Assembly: GCA_963513935.1 (NCBI GenBank)
Contig: OY740772.1
Coordinates: forward strand, 101,141,340-101,205,339
Direction: 5' to 3'
Source: Aphrophora alni
Taxonomy: Eukaryota > Arthropoda > Insecta > Hemiptera > Aphrophoridae
DNA: 64,000 nt
Position numbers and translations under genes: made by a program. Each line of letters starts with the position of its first letter. Positions within the stretch are counted from its first letter, which is position 1. The notes below the pieces were generated by a model. It ran no database searches and was not told the origin of the DNA. It worked only from the letters and a program-made list of their open reading frames with translations. Below are positions 59,179-64,000 of the stretch, piece by piece.

Positions 59179-59679
59179 ATATATATCAATGTGAGTATAT
59201 GAAGATGAATTTAAGATGGTCATTCTAAGAGTCTCTATTAATATAAGATACAAAAAAATTTAAAAGGGAAATCTTCGCCACTTTATCGGATTTGAAAACA
59301 TCCTTCAAAATTTAAAAATTTGGCGACAGTTAAAATATGCTAGTAAAACCTATTTCTTTAAAATAGCAACGCCAACGAAAAATCTATTACATGTTAAATT
59401 CACAATATTTCACAGTCCGTAAATTCCAAAAAGTTGGGTTTATAAAAGATATTCTATCCAAAACCTGGTGTTGCTATTTAAATAAAATTAAGTTGTCAGC
59501 TATATTAGAAAACGGCAGTGATTTAAAAAAAAAGAATAGGTTGTCATCACCTTACGTAAAGGAAGAGGGAAGGTTCAATCTGTATATCTACCTGGTTTGA
59601 TATTGGTTTCAGTTTAATTAAATGTTTTCTTTTGAATAAAACTGTTATAGTTGTAATATTCGATGTATTTAATTAAAAT
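59179..59679. other. AT-rich DNA, no gene seen
   Basis: The frame at 59391-59600 has no recognised feature. The sequence leads into the inverted-repeat element that follows. Confidence 0.5.
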
Positions 59680-60470
59680 TAGAGTGATTTTTAAGTATTG
59701 AAACAGCTTTATACTACATAACTGAGAGATACTTGGAGGTACAGTAGTAACAAATACAGATCTATATAGTTTTAAAAGTTATAACTTTTATAGGTTTAAA
59801 ATTTTTGTTCCCTATCCGTCATATTGAATCAAATTTAATTTTTTTTAAATAGGAAAGTGGACATATAATACATAATGGCCATGTAAAATTTTACAAGGAA
59901 AACGATGGTGAAAGCAGGTTTTTCGATAAATGGCATCGTTTTTTAGATATAAGAATTCAAAGTTGCATTGACGGAAAAATCGCGTTAGTAATAAAAGGGT
60001 AAATAAAATGGGCTGTAGAAACTTTTATATTTTTATTTTCCCCCGGGAATACATCCAACAATGCACTTTAAAAACTAAAGTTACAACAAATAATAAATAA
60101 TAATTAACAACACAACTACAAATTAAATGTCAACTGTTATTATTCACTATAAATTTTACCAAACTTAATTAAAAAAATTTAAATAACGGTTTTCGATGAT
60201 ACATTACTAATACAATAAATTTTGAAAGCATACCATTTTACAATAAATGGTAATTGAAAATCATGTATCACTTGTCAACTTAGCTACTCAAAAACTTATA
60301 TTTGATTCAATATCTTGGATCCAAGATGGATGACCAAACTTTCAAACATATAAAAAAGTATAATTTTTTTAACTTTGTAGATCTGCATTAGTTTCTGCCT
60401 CCAAATACCTCTCAGTTATGCAATATAAAACCGTTTCCATACTTAAAAATCTCCCTGTATATGCAGGTTG
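59680..60470. mobile_element. Long inverted-repeat (foldback) element, ~790 bp
   Basis: The left arm (about 59682-59840) contains TTTTTAAGTATTGAAACAGC, CATAACTGAGAGATACTTGG and CGTCATATTGAATCAAAT. The right arm (about 60300-60467) is its diverged complement: TATTTGATTCAATATC, CCAAATACCTCTCAGTTATG, CCGTTTCCATACTTAAAAAT. The arms are about 150 bp each and the spacer is AT-rich and non-coding. The minus-strand frame 60369-60629 arises from the right arm. Confidence 0.65.
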
Positions 60471-60939
60471 TCTAGTAAGTAAGGTGCTAAACTTTTGAAA
60501 ATAATGTTGTATAACAAATAAAATAATATGTTCCTCTAAACATATGTCCAAACATATTTCGTTTTCCTTTTTAAAAATTAAAATAAAATCTCCAAAACGG
60601 ATTGAGTTATCGATATATAATTTGATCAAGTTTCGTTTGAAAAGGTTTCAGAATACTCGAGTTTCACTAGTATAAAGAAAGGGTGGGATTGAATGTATTT
60701 TTCCGTCAACTAATTCTGTGATTATTTTTCTTATTAAAGATGTTACTCACATATTATTCTTGCAACCGCTTTCGGACATTGTCAACCATCAGTTATGTCT
60801 AAATAAAACTGAATTCAAATGTAATTATACTTCATACATATTTGTTTTTATATAATTTCCAAAGGTACGCGTTGTGACAGTGGGCCTACTACATCATGTT
60901 TTAAATGTTTAAAGAACTTGTGTGTTTGTTATGTGTCGT
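60471..60939. other. AT-rich intergenic DNA, nothing recognised
   Basis: No repeat family or coding signal was found. Confidence 0.55.
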
Positions 60940-61075
60940 GTGTTCGTAATTTCTGATTTTAAACTAAGACAACGGTAATACCCGCATAACACTTGAAAAT
61001 GGCTGAATAGCCGAAACGGCCGTAGTGATATAACTACAGACAAACATAGACTATTGTGACGGTAAGTCTTATAAT
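60940..61075 (+). mobile_element. Relict Penelope-like end of a different family
   Basis: CTTGAAAATGGCTGAATAGC and CGAAACGGCCGTAGTG (60992-61026) show a perfect four-pair helix (GGCT/AGCC, 61001-61012) followed by GAAAC, as in Penelope-like hammerhead ends. The first core reads TTGAAAA instead of CTGANGA, so it is degenerate. It lies about 40 bp upstream of the target duplication of the next element. Confidence 0.4.
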
Positions 61076-61117
61076 ATATTTAATTAGTAATTATACTAAT
61101 TACGTAAGCTAAATGAA

Positions 61118-61306
61118 CACAGTATAACAAATACACAGAACACAATTCTCATAAAAAATACGCCTAAGTATCAGACGCGTTTCAACGACAAGGTCGTCCT
61201 CTTCAGTGATACACCAGCTACACCAACCAAACACAACACAGAATTGTGTTCTGTGTGTTTGTTATACTTTGTGGTTTTTCTCATAAGTCAAGCTCAACAT
61301 TAAATA
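61118..61306 (-). mobile_element. 189-bp hammerhead-bearing element with 13-bp target duplication
   Basis: TAAGCTAAATGAA at 61105-61117 and 61307-61319 is an exact 13-bp target-site duplication. Inverted arms at 61121-61149 and 61240-61268 match 28 of 29 positions. On the minus strand the order is AATGTTGAGCTTGACTTATG, arm, a GTTTGGTTGGTGTAGCTGG linker, hammerhead, arm. It encodes nothing. The clean duplication and the near-perfect arms suggest recent insertion. Confidence 0.85.
61168..61212 (-). ncRNA. Hammerhead ribozyme, type I, minimal helix III
   Basis: On the minus strand: GTATCA (61212-61207), CTGAAGA (61206-61200), an extra G, helix II GACGAC/GTCGTT with a CTT loop, GAAAC (61183-61179), GCGTC (61178-61174), TGATAC (61173-61168). 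Helix I has six perfect pairs, and cleavage is predicted between 61174 and 61173. It is identical in sequence to the copies at 44.2 and 63.9 kb. Confidence 0.72.
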
Positions 61307-61319
61307 TAAGCTAAATGAA

Positions 61320-63159
61320 GTTAAAAATGGCGGGAGTAATATTTTAATGGTATTTTGTTAGGAATTAAAGTTATATAATAGCGAGTATTTTAAAAGGAAG
61401 AGTATATATGTATTATTAATTAAAATACAGAATAATTATAATACTTATTCAAGATTGCTTCTGGAATGTCAAAGATTTCTGCATAAATGGGTATTGCAAA
61501 AAGTAGTTCAGTCAAACACTTTTTGATTTTACAAAAACGGTTTCAATTGCAACTCTCTTTTGAATGATTATTTGTTTATGCGTTATTATTTGTATAAAAC
61601 ACAGGAATCATTACATGTATAAAGTTGTTTTTTGTTTATTGTTAGTAGAGAAAATTGTATTTTCGTTGCTTCATTTTCAAATAATATATATTTTTTTTGT
61701 GCAATAAAAAAAAGGCCTGGACAAAGTGTTAAGTGGTACTTAAAAGGGATTATTATTTGTGTTGTCAAAATGTATTGAAAATACATGGGAATTAGATTGA
61801 GTGTTTCCTGAAAAAATTTTATTTTAAGTACAGGTAAAAAGAATTACTTATTGAATAATTATGTCAAAAATAAATTACAAAACGATGGTCAGTTTTTATT
61901 TGTGACTTTTCCAGTTGGAAGTTTAAAATGGAATAAATTAATCTTGTATCTACGTAGTCTCTGTTACAACTGATTTCATTTCAAATAGTTTGGATTAGTT
62001 TCCAATGTTACTGTATCGCTGGTTATATAGGTCAAACAATTACTGTTACGCTTTGCTCTTGTTAACATGTACACGACACTGTTGTCAACATTTTGTTCTT
62101 GCTACGAAATAAGAGAATTTGATCAGTAGTAATGGAGTGTTAATACAAACAAATATCGACCTCGGTATATTTCCCTCTCTGGGAAACCGAAATAAAGATA
62201 TATTATCGATATCCGACGTCGTCCGTCTGTATGTGAGCACTACAGCAGTCAAAAACATTAATATAGGAACAACGCATTTGGTTTATAGGACTATACGGGT
62301 CTCATGTAGAATTCTATTGAAAAAAAAAATGAAAACATCAAAGTGGCTACCATATTCAACATTGTTTTGTTTGTATTTCATTTGTTAATTATTTAACTAA
62401 TAACACACTAAATTAGATAACAATTTGGAGATTTAAATTCTGCATAAAATGGTACCAACCTTATATCTCTATGAGGACAAATAGCGAAATCATTGTAAAA
62501 AAAGTAAGTTGGAAAACTGTTCTCCTGAGAAAATGATATTTTGATCGATATAATGATTAGTCGAGGCAGAGATACTCACACGAGCGAAGCGACCGAATAC
62601 TTTGTAATATATACACAACTAACTAACGTCAAGACAGCAGTGATTCTCAAAATTATGAGGTTAAAAAATCTGTGTGACTAACATTTTAAACAAACTTACC
62701 CTATTCAGTAAGACTCCTTAATATACAAATTGAATTTACCTTTATTGTCCACAAAATCAACTTTTGGGTGTCGCATAACATTAGAGGCATTTGAGGATCT
62801 GATTTTATTACATAGTACGATGGGGCTCCATAACATGTTTTATGGTTAAATTGTGTATTTCATGTGTGATATATATTTAAATATTTTAATGTGCAAACCT
62901 GGTTGCAGTATACTTCCAAGTTATTGACTGTCAGGGACGTCGAATGGTGTTTATACAATTCACATCATATATGAAAACTAATAACAATTTGAATAGCAGA
63001 TTATCAAAGTTTTATTTTTTGGGCTAAAGGAAGGTAACTTCGAATTTGGCTTATCAAAATAAACTCACTTCGCAAATTCAATTATTTGACATCATTCCGA
63101 CACCTATGAAGGACGTTTTTCATTAGAAGATCAAAAACTGATATATCTACATTTATTGA
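61320..63159. other. AT-rich DNA, no gene seen
   Basis: Contains a diverged copy (62430-62490) of the short repeat also seen at 57352-57402. The frame at 62119-62388 (89 codons) has no recognised domain and partly overlaps element-like text. Confidence 0.5.
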
Positions 63160-63370
63160 CTGCCTCAAGGGTACACTGTCGTGATGGAAGGATGTAACAT
63201 TCCTAGCTGGATCTACACAATTTCATATCGTCTTTAGTAAAATCCCTCTCTTTCATCTTTCTTATCTGATGTCTCTTTTGACCAACGCTCACTATATTAC
63301 AGTATTCGAGGACTAGTAGTCTTTATTTTGTGTTATTATTTTTCCTTTTTGTATAAGGCGAAGGTGACCA
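63160..63370 (-). repeat. Dispersed repeat family A, copy (minus strand)
   Basis: The complement reads AATAAAGACTACTAGTCCTC, GAATACTGTAATATAGTGAG, AGACATCAGATAAGAAAGAT, GAAAGAGAGGGATTTTACTA, TGTAGATCCAGCTAGGAATG. Close to full length. Confidence 0.75.
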
Positions 63371-63844
63371 AAATATATTTCACCTATACATAGTGGAAAA
63401 GAAAAATCAATAATTAACAAATCACAAAATTTTATCTTTGCTCAAAATATAAATAAGATTTTGGTTTTTCTGTTATTGTGTTACGATTCCTGATTGATGA
63501 GCCAAATTATGTCTACTCGTATCAACTCAAATGAAATTAAACTTATAAACTTTAAAAGGGTTTTAAATATATACAAACAGTAAACTAATATTTGTTTAGT
63601 CCCAATGTACTTGTACATTCAATGGGACATGTTAATTAGATTGTCAGATGGACAGAGTACATCTCATTGTGAATACAATCGCGTGAGTTTCCAAACGGAC
63701 AGCTCGCCAGATTTAATTATTTATTCTGGAATACCAATTAAAATCCAAATCCTTTACTATTAAACCGCACAATAACATTGCATAAACTTTCCCCACCCGC
63801 TAATCTTCAAAACTAAATAAAAAAAAACTAAAAATAATAATAAT
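63371..63844. other. AT-rich intergenic DNA, nothing recognised
   Basis: No repeat family or coding signal; A-rich near 63810-63840. Confidence 0.6.
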
Positions 63845-63968
63845 TGAGTTGTAGTTTGGTTGGTGTAGCTGGTGTATCACTGAAGAGGACGACCTTGTCG
63901 TTGAAACGCGTCTGATACTTAGGCGTATTTTTTTTATGAGAATGTGTTCTGTGTGTTTGTTGTACTGT
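63845..63968 (+). mobile_element. ~124-bp hammerhead-bearing element
   Basis: The shortest copy: TTGAGTTGTAGTTTGGTTGG, TGTAGCTGGTGTATCA, hammerhead core, TTAGGCGTATTTTTTTTATG, GTTCTGTGTGTTTGTTGTAC. It lacks the 5' inverted arm and promoter of the 44-kb copy and starts at the position of that copy's initiator. AATAATA on both sides may be the target duplication but is low complexity. Confidence 0.7.
63874..63918 (+). ncRNA. Hammerhead ribozyme, type I, minimal helix III
   Basis: GTATCA (63874-63879), CTGAAGA (63880-63886), extra G (63887), GACGAC (63888-63893), CTT, GTCGTT (63897-63902), GAAAC (63903-63907), GCGTC (63908-63912), TGATAC (63913-63918). All conserved core positions of the family are kept, and cleavage is predicted after C63912. 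Confidence 0.72.
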
Positions 63969-64000
63969 AAATAATAGTCAAAATATATAATTTTCTCAGT

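Overview
The window is strongly AT-rich eukaryotic DNA with no convincing host gene. It is crowded with (TA)n runs, decayed transposable elements, foldback repeats and one very large satellite array. Penelope-like-element ends carrying hammerhead ribozymes, and a TATA box plus TCAGTT initiator of arthropod type in one of them, suggest an arthropod, probably an insect. I make no species call. No rRNA, tRNA, CRISPR array or prokaryotic-type gene was seen. Open frames of 63-115 codons are scattered as expected by chance in AT-rich DNA, and most lie in repeats.

Layout: 1-15.8 kb is AT-rich intergenic DNA with copies of one dispersed repeat (called family A here), a 270-bp TIR element nested inside one of those copies (2940-3209), two relict Penelope-like ends (2.4 and 13.0 kb), an assembly gap (10491-10690) and a 334-bp foldback element bounded by a 13-bp target duplication (14699-15058). 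From 15817 to 29902 there is an uninterrupted array of about 174 copies of an 81-bp satellite, with internal dyads and higher-order repeats. From 30 to 43 kb the DNA is AT-rich with a TAGAG minisatellite, (TA)n runs and a degraded block present twice (39.5-40.5 and 42.0-43.0 kb). At 43096-43701 lies a non-LTR retrotransposon ORF1 pseudogene, with nine in-frame stops in one continuous frame. From 44 to 64 kb there are three short HHR elements with intact ribozymes, a fourth with a damaged one, two foldback elements, a Helitron-like element, a polypurine minisatellite and more family A copies.

The most interesting content is the set of tiny (about 125-290 bp) non-coding mobile elements at 44.1, 59.0, 61.1 and 63.8 kb, with a diverged relative at 2.4 kb. 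Each is built around a type-I hammerhead ribozyme motif with a minimal palindromic helix III (ACGCGT). Two are bounded by clear target-site duplications. They resemble the ribozyme-bearing terminal repeats of Penelope-like elements and the metazoan 'retrozymes' derived from them. The second notable object is the 14-kb satellite, whose subtypes keep an inverted repeat (CCCGTT...AACGGG) while loop and inner stem bases change. No genes work together in this window. What can be read is repeat biology: self-cleaving retroelement ends, tandem amplification and nested insertion.
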